Positions 13,666 to 21,471 of a DNA stretch of 43,918 nucleotides are shown here, one piece after another. Location: IMG/VR virus record IMGVR_UViG_3300042516_003682, positions 1 to 43,918 of that record. One strand, written 5' to 3'. The translations under genes were made by a program, and so were the position numbers. The number at the start of each line of letters is the position of its first letter. Position 1 is the first letter of the stretch. The DNA comes from a virus. The notes under the pieces were generated by a model. It was not told the DNA's origin. It worked only from the letters and a program-made list of their open reading frames with translations, and did no database searches.

Positions 13666-13887
13666 TCAGCCCAATCGCTCCAGCAGTGCTTGCAGCGTTT
13701 TCGCGTGATCGCCCGCCCCGTAACCGGCGTACCACGCAATCGCCGCACGCTCCTCGTCGGTGAGCGTGGGCTGGCGTGTCCGTGCCTCCCACTCCAACTC
13801 GCCTATCATCGCGTCGATCATCTCGCCGATGCGGTGGTCGCATATGCCGCGCAGCCGCTGGCGCAGGCGGGCGTTAGCGTCAGTCAT
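13666..13887 (-). CDS. Small LLER-module protein, 73 aa
   Basis: A short helical N-terminus (MTDANARLRQRLRG) precedes the shared module LTDEERAAIAWYA...LQALLERLG. Start at an ATGA junction, with GGAGCGAACGAA upstream, which is the LLERT coding end of the upstream gene. It is the most reduced member of the four-gene set. Confidence 0.6.
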   Translation of the reverse strand: MTDANARLRQRLRGICDHRIGEMIDAMIGELEWEARTRQPTLTDEERAAIAWYAGYGAGDHAKTLQALLERLG

Positions 13888-14519
13888 TTCGTTCGCTCCA
13901 GTAGCCTGCCAAGAGTGACGGCGACCCTTTGGCACTCCTCGTCATCGTCGTTGTCTGCGTACGATTCCGCAGCACACGCAATCGCCTCCCGCTCCTCTGC
14001 CGTCAGCGTGAACGGCGTCAGCGAGCAGTGCAGCGTTGTGCGGCCAACAACGTAAGGGCAGGTCTGCGGGGTGCGGTAGAGCGGGATGACTTCCGCCATG
14101 CCGACAACCGCGCCTTCGGCGTCTTGGCGGCTGTACGACAGCCACATCGGCCTGCCGTTCTTCGTGACCGCCGCCCACGCCACCGGCTCCTGTTTCGCGT
14201 TTCGCGAATCTAGAAAATGCCCCCGCCCACCCGTCGCTTCTCCCTTTGTGTCGGGCCGCGTGTCGTCTAGGGGCCGCCCCTCGCCGCTTCCATCACTGGA
14301 GGCCGGTGGCTGCGCTGTCGCAGGCGAGGGGCCATCTGTCTCCACGCATGGTGGAGCAGTCTGATTGCCGGTTCGCTCCCGCTCGCGGAGCATGGCGTCG
14401 GCCCAGCGGTAGGCGTGCTTCAGTAGGTATTCCCACTGCAATGCAGTTGGATACTGATTGGCCTCGTCGGACAACAGCCCGGTGAGGGCCGCTGCGGCGA
14501 AGTGGTCGCGGTCTGTCAT
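13884..14519 (-). CDS. EPVAWA...PLYR protein with LLER module, 211 aa
   Basis: The largest of the set. It has an N-terminal helical domain (ALTGLLSDEANQYPTALQWE), a linker rich in Pro, Ser and Gly, the block QEPVAWAAVTKNGRPMW to VIPLYRTP, and the C-terminal LTAEEREAIACAA...GRLLERTK. It shares two blocks with the 13326 gene, so the two look like duplicates with different N-termini. The ATGA junction fixes the start; the longer upstream frame is rejected. Role unknown. Confidence 0.6.
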   Translation of the reverse strand: MTDRDHFAAAALTGLLSDEANQYPTALQWEYLLKHAYRWADAMLRERERTGNQTAPPCVETDGPSPATAQPPASSDGSGEGRPLDDTRPDTKGEATGGRGHFLDSRNAKQEPVAWAAVTKNGRPMWLSYSRQDAEGAVVGMAEVIPLYRTPQTCPYVVGRTTLHCSLTPFTLTAEEREAIACAAESYADNDDDEECQRVAVTLGRLLERTK

Positions 14520-14896
14520 AGCCCAAGCACCTTTCTCTCGGCCTTCGTCAACTTCGCCAGCGCCTTCTTCCTGTCGGCGGCTTTCTGCTTTTCCTCGGCT
14601 TCGCGCTTCTTGCGTTTCGCGTCGGCGATCTTGTGATCCCTGGCCCAGACCTGCAGTTCCAGGGAGTATTTCGACAGGTCTTTGACCTTGCTGATTCGGG
14701 CGCACAGTTCTGCCGTCAGTTCGTCCGCAAACACACGATCCAGCCGCTGACTGTAGGCGCGCTTGTCATAGCCGTCCCAGCCGCCGGACTTTGGGTTCGG
14801 CGGCCCCTTGCCGTCCAACTCGTCGAGCAGAAGCAGAATGCGGCTGCACTCGACTTCCAAGCCCGTCGAGCGCAGATGGTCACTGTTGCACGGCAT
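14516..14896 (-). CDS. Lys/Glu-rich coiled-coil protein, 126 aa
   Basis: Start at MPCNSDHLRST after AAGGAGCCAGACG. The second half is strongly charged and predicted coiled-coil (AKRKKREAEEKQKAADRKKA). No known family. It precedes the LLER-module genes in the operon and is coupled by ATGA to the first of them. Confidence 0.6.
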   Translation of the reverse strand: MPCNSDHLRSTGLEVECSRILLLLDELDGKGPPNPKSGGWDGYDKRAYSQRLDRVFADELTAELCARISKVKDLSKYSLELQVWARDHKIADAKRKKREAEEKQKAADRKKALAKLTKAERKVLGL

Positions 14897-15029
14897 CGTC
14901 TGGCTCCTTCTCAAGAAAACTGGCCGGCGCCGGCGGCCCCTCGCGCCACCACAAGGCCGCAGTGGCCGCGATGCCGGCGAGGAAGCACACCACGAACAGG
15001 GCCATTTCCCATCGGTCGACGGTCTTCAT
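14880..15029 (-). CDS. Small single-pass membrane protein, 49 aa
   Basis: From MKTVDRWEMALFVVC onward there is one hydrophobic helix (LFVVCFLAGIAATAALWW) and a short Pro/Glu-rich tail. I choose this start because GAGGAG lies 12 nt upstream and the longer frame overlaps the next gene. Topology suggests a holin-like or regulatory membrane peptide; no family is recognised. Confidence 0.5.
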   Translation of the reverse strand: MKTVDRWEMALFVVCFLAGIAATAALWWREGPPAPASFLEKEPDDAVQQ

Positions 15030-15048
15030 GAGTCGGCGGTACTCCTCT

Positions 15049-15252
15049 TCACTCAATGTCGGCCCCGTTGATCGTGTCGAGGATCTCCTCGGCCAGCCGG
15101 ATCTCGCCGTCATCGGAGTCCGGGTGGTCGATCGCGTCGCGGCACAGGCACTGAATGCGGTGCATGAGGACGATCAGCGATTCGCCGTTCAGGGCGGCTT
15201 CAAACTCTTGGATCTCGTCGGGGATCTGGAACGTCAGCGTGGCGCGCATCAT
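15049..15252 (-). CDS. Hypothetical protein, 67 aa
   Basis: It begins with two Met codons (ATG-ATG at the previous stop) and reads [20 protein letters not shown]: a beta strand followed by helices, as in small phage proteins of the same opening. It is acidic. No function can be assigned. Confidence 0.55.
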   Translation of the reverse strand: MMRATLTFQIPDEIQEFEAALNGESLIVLMHRIQCLCRDAIDHPDSDDGEIRLAEEILDTINGADIE

Positions 15253-15386
15253 TTGCCTTTCTTTTTGGCCTTGGCGGCAATATCGAGGGCGATCGCAACG
15301 GCCTGCTTTTGCGGCCGCCCTTCTTTCTTGAGCGTCTTGATGTTCTGACTGACCGTCTTCTGGCTATAGCCCTTCTTCAAAGGCAT
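15249..15386 (-). CDS. Small basic KKGYSxKT-type phage protein, 45 aa
   Basis: The short product [19 protein letters not shown] continues with [18 protein letters not shown] and a Lys-rich tail. This matches a small phage/plasmid family often annotated as DUF6496-like, of unknown role. The start ATG follows GGAAGACG. It overlaps the upstream gene by 23 bp. Confidence 0.65.
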   Translation of the reverse strand: MPLKKGYSQKTVSQNIKTLKKEGRPQKQAVAIALDIAAKAKKKGK

Positions 15387-15582
15387 CGTCTTCCATCTTT
15401 CTGTTGAAGTATTGGACGAGTTGCGTCTGAAACGCCCCCAGCGACTCGTCGAGCATCTTGCCGGCAAATACGACGCCGCTGGATCGCGTGTCCTTGCCGA
15501 TCTCGGCCGTGGCGAACGCAAACGCGCTCCGCATGGCTTTGATCGCCAACTCGATCTGCTCCAGCGTCACGCTCGCATCCAC
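15364..15582 (-). CDS. Hypothetical helical protein, 72 aa (GTG start)
   Basis: The frame is long, but the region from [17 protein letters not shown] is the real protein: it starts at GTG (15582), with AAAGGACGGCAATCG upstream. It overlaps the acetyltransferase end by 16 bp. The product is helical and ends in an acidic tail. No family is recognised. Confidence 0.5.
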   Translation of the reverse strand: MDASVTLEQIELAIKAMRSAFAFATAEIGKDTRSSGVVFAGKMLDESLGAFQTQLVQYFNRKMEDDAFEEGL

Positions 15583-15974
15583 CGATTGCCGTCCTTTGCG
15601 AACATGGTTGGCGACAGGCCCGCCGAACGAGCCACGACCATCATGGGCGGCGCGAAGACCGCCACCGCCCCCGGCGTGTCGTGCAGATAGGTCGCGTATA
15701 GGGCTTTGGCCGCGAGCGTGGCGACGCCACGGCGGCGGTAGTGTTCGTCGACGTAGGCTTCCAGGGTGTTCCAGATGCAGCCTTCGGTCTCTTCCCAGGC
15801 TTCTGTCCGGCACCACCCGACGATCTCGCCCTTGTCCCGGACCACGGCGATCCGGCCGTTGAAGACGTTGGTCTCCATTGCAGCCCGGAACACGCTCCCG
15901 CGCTTGGTCAGCGCGTAGATGTTGGACAGGTCGTCGTCGTCGAAGTTGGCGAGCGCGTCAGTTGTGACGTCCAT
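15567..15974 (-). CDS. GNAT-family acetyltransferase-like protein
   Basis: The 135 residues follow the GNAT plan: a beta-hairpin with NGRIAVVRDKGEIVGW, then LEAYVDEHYRRRGVATLAAK, which contains the RRRGVA phosphate-binding turn of motif A for acetyl-CoA. The C-terminal half is shorter than in many GNAT enzymes. The substrate is unknown. It overlaps the methyltransferase gene by 17 bp. Confidence 0.7.
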   Translation of the reverse strand: MDVTTDALANFDDDDLSNIYALTKRGSVFRAAMETNVFNGRIAVVRDKGEIVGWCRTEAWEETEGCIWNTLEAYVDEHYRRRGVATLAAKALYATYLHDTPGAVAVFAPPMMVVARSAGLSPTMFAKDGNRWMRA

Positions 15975-16671
15975 GTGCGATCTCTGCGTACTCGGGATTC
16001 AGTTCGATGCCGACGCCTTGTCGGCCCATTTCTTCTGCAACTGCACAAACCGTGCCGGAGCCGGCGAAAATATCGAGGACCGTGTCGCCTGGATTGCTCG
16101 ACACGCCGACGATGCGGCGCACCAGTTCAGACGGGAGTTGCGTCGGGACGCCCTTGACGCGTTCTTTGAACGTCCCGCACACGCGGCTGATCGTCCAAAC
16201 GTCGCCCATGATCTTGCCGCCGGCCGCCGCACGTTTGTCGCCGTACTTGGTCTGCCGGTCGGACGGCACCGTGACGGCGTCCTTGTTGAACGTGAAGTTC
16301 TTGGGGTCTTTGACGGCGTAGAACATCGGCCGGCTCGTGCGGCCGAACTTGTTGTGGCAATAGACCCCGAAGGTCTCGTGCCAAGTGATCCGGTTGCGGA
16401 TCGTGAAGCCGGCGGCCCGAATCCCCAGGTCGATCTCGGCGCCGTATTCCTGGCCGCTGATGATCCAGAGGGATCCGGTGGCTGACAAAATCCGGTGGCA
16501 CTGGGCGATCCACTCGCGGCACCACTCGGCGTAGTCATCGCGGAGGTCGGCCTTTTTGCCAGCCCCGTAGTCGACGCCGATGTTGTAGGGCGGGTCAGTC
16601 AGGATCAGGTCGACGCTTTCGTCGGCCAGTCGCCGCATGACCTCAAGGCAGTCGCCGGTGACGATGTTCAC
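15958..16671 (-). CDS. DNA methyltransferase (N6-adenine/N4-cytosine), beta-type
   Basis: The 237-residue enzyme has TDPPYN (25-30), the catalytic DPPY, near the N-terminus and the SAM-binding FAGSGT (202-207) near the C-terminus, followed by VGIELNPEY. This order is that of beta-class amino-methyltransferases. Start is GTG at a GTGA junction, with CGGAGGGTGG upstream. No restriction partner is adjacent, so it is probably an orphan phage enzyme that protects DNA from host restriction or helps regulation. Confidence 0.9.
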   Translation of the reverse strand: MNIVTGDCLEVMRRLADESVDLILTDPPYNIGVDYGAGKKADLRDDYAEWCREWIAQCHRILSATGSLWIISGQEYGAEIDLGIRAAGFTIRNRITWHETFGVYCHNKFGRTSRPMFYAVKDPKNFTFNKDAVTVPSDRQTKYGDKRAAAGGKIMGDVWTISRVCGTFKERVKGVPTQLPSELVRRIVGVSSNPGDTVLDIFAGSGTVCAVAEEMGRQGVGIELNPEYAEIAHGRHN

Positions 16672-17027
16672 GCTGGCCACCCTCCGCGAGTCACGCAGGC
16701 GCCGGGATCCCACTCGGGGATCGGGAGCCAGTAGTCAACGGCCTGCAGGTCGCCCATCTCGGCCACGAACCCTTGATCCTGCAGGTACGAGTGCCAGACA
16801 CCGTCGCGGAGCCAGCCAGCGAAATTGCGGTACGTCCCGTTGGTCAGCACGAACTGGCCGACGATGACCGTCTGCATTTCGTCAGGCAGTTGCTCGGCGA
16901 CGGGAATCCATGGTGAGTCCCATCTTGTGCTTTTTGTGCATGATCCCTGACAGGCTCCGTCCGAGGAACGTGGCGATGTGTGGCTCTGTCGCCCCAGAGG
17001 CGACGAGATCTCGCAGTTGTTGCTCAT
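16668..17027 (-). CDS. DUF551-like protein with unclear start
   Basis: The C-terminal part WIPVAEQLPDE...VDYWLPIPEWD is the DUF551 signature of small phage proteins. The first recognisable residue is Trp in DSPWIPV, yet there is no ATG, GTG or TTG just before it. The nearest in-frame ATG (17027) gives 119 residues but runs 146 bp inside the neighbouring gene. A rare start or a +1 frameshift from the upstream frame are alternatives. Start confidence is low; the domain call is moderately secure. Confidence 0.5.
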   Translation of the reverse strand: MSNNCEISSPLGRQSHTSPRSSDGACQGSCTKSTRWDSPWIPVAEQLPDEMQTVIVGQFVLTNGTYRNFAGWLRDGVWHSYLQDQGFVAEMGDLQAVDYWLPIPEWDPGACVTRGGWPA

Positions 17028-17277
17028 CGGCGTCCGACCATCGGCGTCCGCCGTTGGCGGCAGCAGCGCGGTACTTGGCTCGCAGTTCGTGGCGTTTTTC
17101 ATATTGCGGCGTCCCTTTTCTTTGTTTTGCCCGACACTTCTCGCGTCCATGCTCGGTGTTGTAGTACCGCTTCCAGGCGTCTTTGGCCGCCTGCGACTTG
17201 TACCAGCGGATCATCGACTCCCTGGCGGGAGACCCTTCGACGGCCCGCATCGCTCGCTGTTTCTCGATCTTATTCAT
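16882..17277 (-). CDS. Basic protein with a Myb/SANT-like DNA-binding end, 131 aa
   Basis: The N-terminal 70 residues are Lys/Arg-rich and probably bind nucleic acid (RYYNTEHGREKCRAKQRK). Then RRWSDADEQQLRDLVASGAT and HIATFLGRSLSGIMHKKHKM form a Myb-like HTH: WSDxDE, then GRSxxxIxxKxxxMGL. The tail (TMDSRRRATA) lies over the DUF551 frame. It may be a phage regulator; the upstream gene overlaps it by 8 bp. Confidence 0.65.
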   Translation of the reverse strand: MNKIEKQRAMRAVEGSPARESMIRWYKSQAAKDAWKRYYNTEHGREKCRAKQRKGTPQYEKRHELRAKYRAAAANGGRRWSDADEQQLRDLVASGATEPHIATFLGRSLSGIMHKKHKMGLTMDSRRRATA

Positions 17278-17368
17278 CGAACCACGTTGTGTACGGGAGC
17301 AAGGTGACGTAGACGGCCACGCCGATCAGCGACATGACGGTGGCGACGTTCAGCCAGAGGTTAAGCAT
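17270..17368 (-). CDS. Tiny single-pass membrane peptide, 32 aa
   Basis: The frame MLNLWLNVATVMSLIG is followed by VAVYVTLLPYTTWFDE. Most of it is one hydrophobic helix. It overlaps csrA by 8 bp upstream and the Myb-like gene by 8 bp downstream, a spacing like the rest of the operon, which supports translation. Function unknown. Confidence 0.5.
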   Translation of the reverse strand: MLNLWLNVATVMSLIGVAVYVTLLPYTTWFDE

Positions 17369-17531
17369 TCTTGTTGCTCGTCAGGAGTTCTTCCCGGTAG
17401 ACGCCGACGTCATGCGGCGCCTTGATGCCGATGCGGACGGCGCCGTTCGGCAGGACTTTCACGATGGCGATCTCGATCCCCTTGCTGGGGATGAGGACTT
17501 TCTCGCCCGCTTTCCTTGTCACTACAAGCAT
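17361..17531 (-). CDS. CsrA/RsmA carbon-storage regulator homologue
   Basis: The 56-residue protein begins MLVVTRKAGEKVLIPSKGIE and contains VRIGIKAPHDVGVYREEL, which matches the whole CsrA fold. CsrA dimers bind GGA in RNA hairpins, often over ribosome sites, and alter translation and decay. The conserved basic residues (R6, K7, R46) are present. The start is preceded by CGGAGTCAGCC. In this genome many leaders contain AAGGAGACCC, possible targets. Host or phage target is not established; phage-encoded CsrA is uncommon. Confidence 0.9.
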   Translation of the reverse strand: MLVVTRKAGEKVLIPSKGIEIAIVKVLPNGAVRIGIKAPHDVGVYREELLTSNKNA

Positions 17532-17549
17532 GGCTGACTCCGTTCAGCG

Positions 17550-17996
17550 TTATGTGGCAGCGTAGCCTACAGAGGCAAGCCAATCCTTGCAAGCCTCTTT
17601 CACCGATCCACTCTTGTGCTTTCCTGCACACCACTTGATGTATGCCATTCCCTGTTCGGTTTCTGACACTTGTGCAAGTGTCATGCCGGAGTAGCGGCCG
17701 TCGAAGAAAATAAAGTCCGGAGCCGATGGCTTCAGTGTCCGCGCGGCCAAGACGTCCATCTTGAAGCCGCAGAAACAACACTCGATCAGCCACTGGCCGC
17801 GATAGTCGTCGATAATGTCAAAATAGGTAGACCCGCAGTCGCAGGTGTAGTCGCCCTCCGAGCGGCCGATGATCTCCATGGGCCGCGTTTTGTGGGCCGG
17901 CGCAGGCGCATTCTCTGGGGCCGGCGGCTTCCTGGCGGTCTTCTTTTTCTTCTGGTCCGGGACTTCTTCCGGCGAAATGTCGAAAAGCAGGCTCAT
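17550..17996 (-). CDS. Zinc-finger protein with an ExoX-C-like end, 148 aa
   Basis: A Pro/Lys-rich N-terminus leads to a zinc site with CDCG (about residue 52) and CCFCG (about 73), then FDGRYSGMTLAQVSETEQGM and YIKWCAGK. The latter resembles the C-terminal helper domain of ExoX-type exonucleases, which follow a GKYKG...L..V pattern. It lies directly after the UvrD-like helicase (ATGA junction), so a role in recombination or repair is likely. No nuclease active site is seen. Confidence 0.6.
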   Translation of the reverse strand: MSLLFDISPEEVPDQKKKKTARKPPAPENAPAPAHKTRPMEIIGRSEGDYTCDCGSTYFDIIDDYRGQWLIECCFCGFKMDVLAARTLKPSAPDFIFFDGRYSGMTLAQVSETEQGMAYIKWCAGKHKSGSVKEACKDWLASVGYAAT

Positions 17997-19639
17997 AGTT
18001 TCAGGTTCATCCGGTAGTCCACCGGCTCCGAGGACACAATCAGTTCGTGTCTGGCCCTTGTCACGCCGACGTACTCGATGCGGCGCTCTTCGTCGTGCTG
18101 CTCGCGATCAGACCGCTGGGCTTCGTCGATCCGCCGCGTCGTGGTGGTCGACATCACAACAACGTCGGCCTCCATGCCCTTCGCAGCATGAATCGTGCCG
18201 AGCCTGATCTGTGGCCGTGTCGCCAATTCGGCGCCCCATTTGACGGCCGAGTTCCGCCAGCGGTCCCCGCCAGTTACCAGATCCCCCCAGGTGCCGCCGT
18301 TCACCCGGTCGACCATGGCCTGCGTCATGCCGGTGTCTTCCAGGTCGGTCGGAAACACGACGTCCCAGCGGCGCACCGTGAGTTCGTTCTGCCACAGGGT
18401 CTTCGTGCCTCGATCCAGGAGTGGCCCGTCCTTGCCGCGGGATGGCAGTTCCTGGATGGCGCAGGCAAAGTCATCGCCTGACACGGCCTCGCCATGCTCC
18501 AGATCCCACAGGGCTTTGATGCCCCGCATGGCGGCGGTGTTGTCCTTGGACTTGAGTTTGGCGAACGGCATCTTCCGTTTGCGGAGGGCTTCGGCCCAGT
18601 CCTCCAGCGTGAAGTTGCAGCGGGCCAGAATCAGCGTCGGCCGCTTGGGGTCCAGGCTGGGGATGACCGCCGATGGCCCGCCGGCCCGAGAAATCTTGCC
18701 GTCATGGTCGGCGGGGGCCACGCCGCGGTCGAAGTAGCCGTCGTGCATCTGCCGCAGGCAGCGTTCGCCGAGGGCCAGAATCGGCGCCGGGCAGCGGTAG
18801 GACTTCGGCATGATCCGCGTCTTGTCCGCCTCCCATGACAGAAAGTGCTTGGCGTCGGACCCGCCAAAGGAAAACACGGCCTGGAACGGATCGCCGGCGA
18901 TGTAGACCCACTTGACGTCAGGCCCAGCCGCCAGCCGCTTGCAGACGCGATCCACCAGGGCCGAGGCGTCCTGGGCCTCATCGAAGATCCATGCCCGCAC
19001 CCCATGCGGCAGGTCGCCCTCTGGGTCGACCTCATACAGCCCGTCCGCCTCAAAGTGGATGCCGGCGTAGCGGGCCAGCAGGTCGCTGAAGTCGCAGCGG
19101 CCCTCCAGGCGCTTGGCCTGCTCGTACCGCTGGATGAACTGCCGGCACTGGGCGAACGGCGGGACGTCCTGGCCAGCCCGCACCATGCGCTCAATGGTCT
19201 TCTTGAGCGGCTCGATCCGGGCGCGGCTGACCTCCCAGCAATTCAGGGCCGACGCTGCAGCCCTGTCCCCAGCATACACGGCGTAGCCGCTGTCATCGTC
19301 GATGATCGTCCGAATGTCCACCTTGAGGGCGTCGGCCAGCCATGTCTGGCTCGCCCTGGTGTCGTCGATCAGTTGCCCCTTGGCCACGGCCAACTGCCGG
19401 TGGGCGACGCCGTGGCAGGTCTTGAACCACCCGTCCCTGGCCAGCACCTCCGGAGGGATACCCCATGAGGCACTGGCCCGGGCGACGGCCTCGGCGCGGG
19501 CGGCCCGAGTGAAACTGGCGAACCCGATCGCAAATGGGCTACCGCCGAGGGCGTTCTTGGCACCCTCCATGACCTGCAAAAGTTCCGTAGTCTTCCCAGA
19601 CCCCGCAGATCCAATCAGTTTGGCCGTCTTTTCTGCCAT
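17993..19639 (-). CDS. UvrD/Rep-type superfamily 1 DNA helicase
   Basis: The 548-residue protein carries SF1A motifs: Walker A GSAGSGKTT (10-18), DEAQD (220-224), GDPFQAVF (249-256), YRCP, and near the end GTIHAAKGMEADVV and YVGVTRARHELIV. Start MAEKTAKLIG follows GGAAAGTGG. These helicases unwind DNA 3'-5' in replication and repair. It is the next gene after the prim-pol, separated by a 15-bp perfect hairpin. Confidence 0.92.
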   Translation of the reverse strand: MAEKTAKLIGSAGSGKTTELLQVMEGAKNALGGSPFAIGFASFTRAARAEAVARASASWGIPPEVLARDGWFKTCHGVAHRQLAVAKGQLIDDTRASQTWLADALKVDIRTIIDDDSGYAVYAGDRAAASALNCWEVSRARIEPLKKTIERMVRAGQDVPPFAQCRQFIQRYEQAKRLEGRCDFSDLLARYAGIHFEADGLYEVDPEGDLPHGVRAWIFDEAQDASALVDRVCKRLAAGPDVKWVYIAGDPFQAVFSFGGSDAKHFLSWEADKTRIMPKSYRCPAPILALGERCLRQMHDGYFDRGVAPADHDGKISRAGGPSAVIPSLDPKRPTLILARCNFTLEDWAEALRKRKMPFAKLKSKDNTAAMRGIKALWDLEHGEAVSGDDFACAIQELPSRGKDGPLLDRGTKTLWQNELTVRRWDVVFPTDLEDTGMTQAMVDRVNGGTWGDLVTGGDRWRNSAVKWGAELATRPQIRLGTIHAAKGMEADVVVMSTTTTRRIDEAQRSDREQHDEERRIEYVGVTRARHELIVSSEPVDYRMNLKL

Positions 19640-19678
19640 GTTCCACTTTCCGGTTTTGAGAATTGGGATTTGTGGTAT

Positions 19679-19711
19679 GTCGTAACTCGTTGCTGTGCAA
19701 CGAGTTACGAC
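19679..19711 (-). terminator. Perfect 15-bp hairpin between prim-pol and helicase
   Basis: Arms 19679-19693 and 19697-19711 pair perfectly around a TGT loop; the flanks (GTGGT/ACCAC) can extend the stem further. It sits in the only untranslated gap (84 bp) of the replication operon, right after the prim-pol stop. A U-rich run does not follow on the minus strand. It could terminate, protect the message or bind a protein. Structure certain, role inferred. Confidence 0.55.
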
Positions 19712-19723
19712 GACAAAAACCAC

Positions 19724-21448
19724 TTAACCGCTTTTCCGCGCACTTTCGGCGCTGCTCACCCGCGTTTCGCTTGTAGTAATTAGGGAATCGCCCGCCGCGA
19801 TCTTCTCCAGCGCCCGGATGTGCTTCCCGGTGAACCGGATGTACCGCCGCGTCGAGCCGCCGTCGCCGGCGTAGCGGCCCACCGGAAACGCTGCCTCGCC
19901 GGTTGCGGCCAGGAGCATCTTCTTGATCTTGAGTTTGTCGCCCTCCTCCAGACGCCTCTGGCGCCTGTCTACGTCCTCCCAGACGCGAGACCACCCAAAC
20001 CACAGTTCCCAGATGCCGTCCTTGCTGCGGACCCAGGCGGGCCTCCCAGACGCATCCGGCTCGCCGTCCTCCTCTTCTTCCTCCCCCGGCTCCGGAGTCA
20101 TGCAGAGGGCGTCGAGCATCCAGCCGGCGACGGCCGAATACCGGAGGTTCTCGGCCGTGGCGTCCTCCTGGACGGCCTCGTCCATGAGTTTGGCCTTCAA
20201 CCCGCGAACCGCCGGCTGGCCGGCCCGCGGCCCCTTGGTCTTGGCGGCCGAGCCGCACCAGATCACGCCCCACTCCTCGGGGACGGCATCCAGGATGACC
20301 GTGTGGGTGGCCTCCAGGACGGCGCAGGCGACCTTGGCCGATGACCTGTAGGTCTCGGCGTCCATGGTGACGTCGACCATCTTGGTCTCGCCCTTGCAGA
20401 ACACCGGGATCGAAAGCACGAACGACACCGGATCCGAGTGAACCACCTTGAGCCGCCACCGGCCGGGGAACCACTCGCCGTCACGGTACTCCAGCCCGTT
20501 GAGCGTGAACGGGCAGTCGACCGGCTCCTCGGCCTCGACGGGGTCATCCATGCCGCCGGACTCGATTCGTTCCTCCAGCCGCTTTTTCAGGAACTCCGGC
20601 CCGCCGCCCTCGGCCCGCACTTTGATGGCCCAGCGGATCTGGCCGCGCCAGATGTTCTCGACCTCGATGTCCGGCAGCGGCGGCACGCACTGCATCAAGT
20701 TGATGGCCTTGGACTCGATCAACGTCTCCTGCTGCTCGCGCGGATCGTGGGGGTCCAGCATCCGCACACACTTCGACGCTATGTACCGCACCATCGTCAG
20801 GTGCCGGGAGCCAGAGTCCGCCTTCTTGTGGAGGATCTCGCTGGCCGGCGGCTTGGCGGCCTCGTCCCGCCCGGTGGCCTTGACGATGGCCTGCATGAGT
20901 TCCGGCGGGATCTCGGCGACGGCGACTTCGTCGGGCGAGAACCCGTACTTCCACCGATACCGGACGCCAGACGCATGGACGGACGGCGGAAACACCGACT
21001 GCGCCCCTTTGCCGCCGCCGCCGATCCGGACCTCCAGGCCGCCGATCTTGATGACGGCCTGCTCCGGGAGCCGGTCGTCGAACTTGAAGATCCGGTGTTC
21101 GCTGCGGTGCGAGATGTAGGTCGGCGTCTCGACCAAGTGCAGGCCGAACTTTTCGGCCGTCTGCTTGCCGGTCTCGTCGTCCCATTCGATGTCGACGATG
21201 CCGGACTCCCGGCCCAGCGCGACGCCGATATTGGTGTTGGTCGCGCCGTCGAACCAGTCGGCGAGGGTTTCCTCGTCCGCCGTGGCCACGGTCTGCCAAC
21301 GCGAGTCCACCGGATGCTTGCCGGGGGTGCCGCAGGCGGTCCCGTATAAGCAGGTGCAGGTTTTTCCGTCCGCCCGCAACCCGTTGATCCGCAGACAGCG
21401 CCAGCCCATCGCGGCGTAGGACGCCGCAGCCTTAAAGAAATCTTCCAT
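19724..21448 (-). CDS. Bifunctional DNA primase/polymerase-domain replication protein
   Basis: Of 574 residues, the first about 200 form a prim-pol domain: AAASYAAMGWRCLRING, a Cys-rich turn TCTCLYGTACGTPGKHP, W at 51, GRESGIVDIEWD with metal-binding D86/E88, and a later YISHRSEHRIFKF. The C-terminal part has no Walker motif, so unlike many phage prim-pols it lacks its own helicase, which is encoded nearby. Start MEDFFK follows CGGAGGCAGAT. It would prime and perhaps fill DNA in phage replication. Confidence 0.85.
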   Translation of the reverse strand: MEDFFKAAASYAAMGWRCLRINGLRADGKTCTCLYGTACGTPGKHPVDSRWQTVATADEETLADWFDGATNTNIGVALGRESGIVDIEWDDETGKQTAEKFGLHLVETPTYISHRSEHRIFKFDDRLPEQAVIKIGGLEVRIGGGGKGAQSVFPPSVHASGVRYRWKYGFSPDEVAVAEIPPELMQAIVKATGRDEAAKPPASEILHKKADSGSRHLTMVRYIASKCVRMLDPHDPREQQETLIESKAINLMQCVPPLPDIEVENIWRGQIRWAIKVRAEGGGPEFLKKRLEERIESGGMDDPVEAEEPVDCPFTLNGLEYRDGEWFPGRWRLKVVHSDPVSFVLSIPVFCKGETKMVDVTMDAETYRSSAKVACAVLEATHTVILDAVPEEWGVIWCGSAAKTKGPRAGQPAVRGLKAKLMDEAVQEDATAENLRYSAVAGWMLDALCMTPEPGEEEEEDGEPDASGRPAWVRSKDGIWELWFGWSRVWEDVDRRQRRLEEGDKLKIKKMLLAATGEAAFPVGRYAGDGGSTRRYIRFTGKHIRALEKIAAGDSLITTSETRVSSAESARKSG

Positions 21449-21471
21449 ATCTGCCTCCGTGCGAGAAAGAA

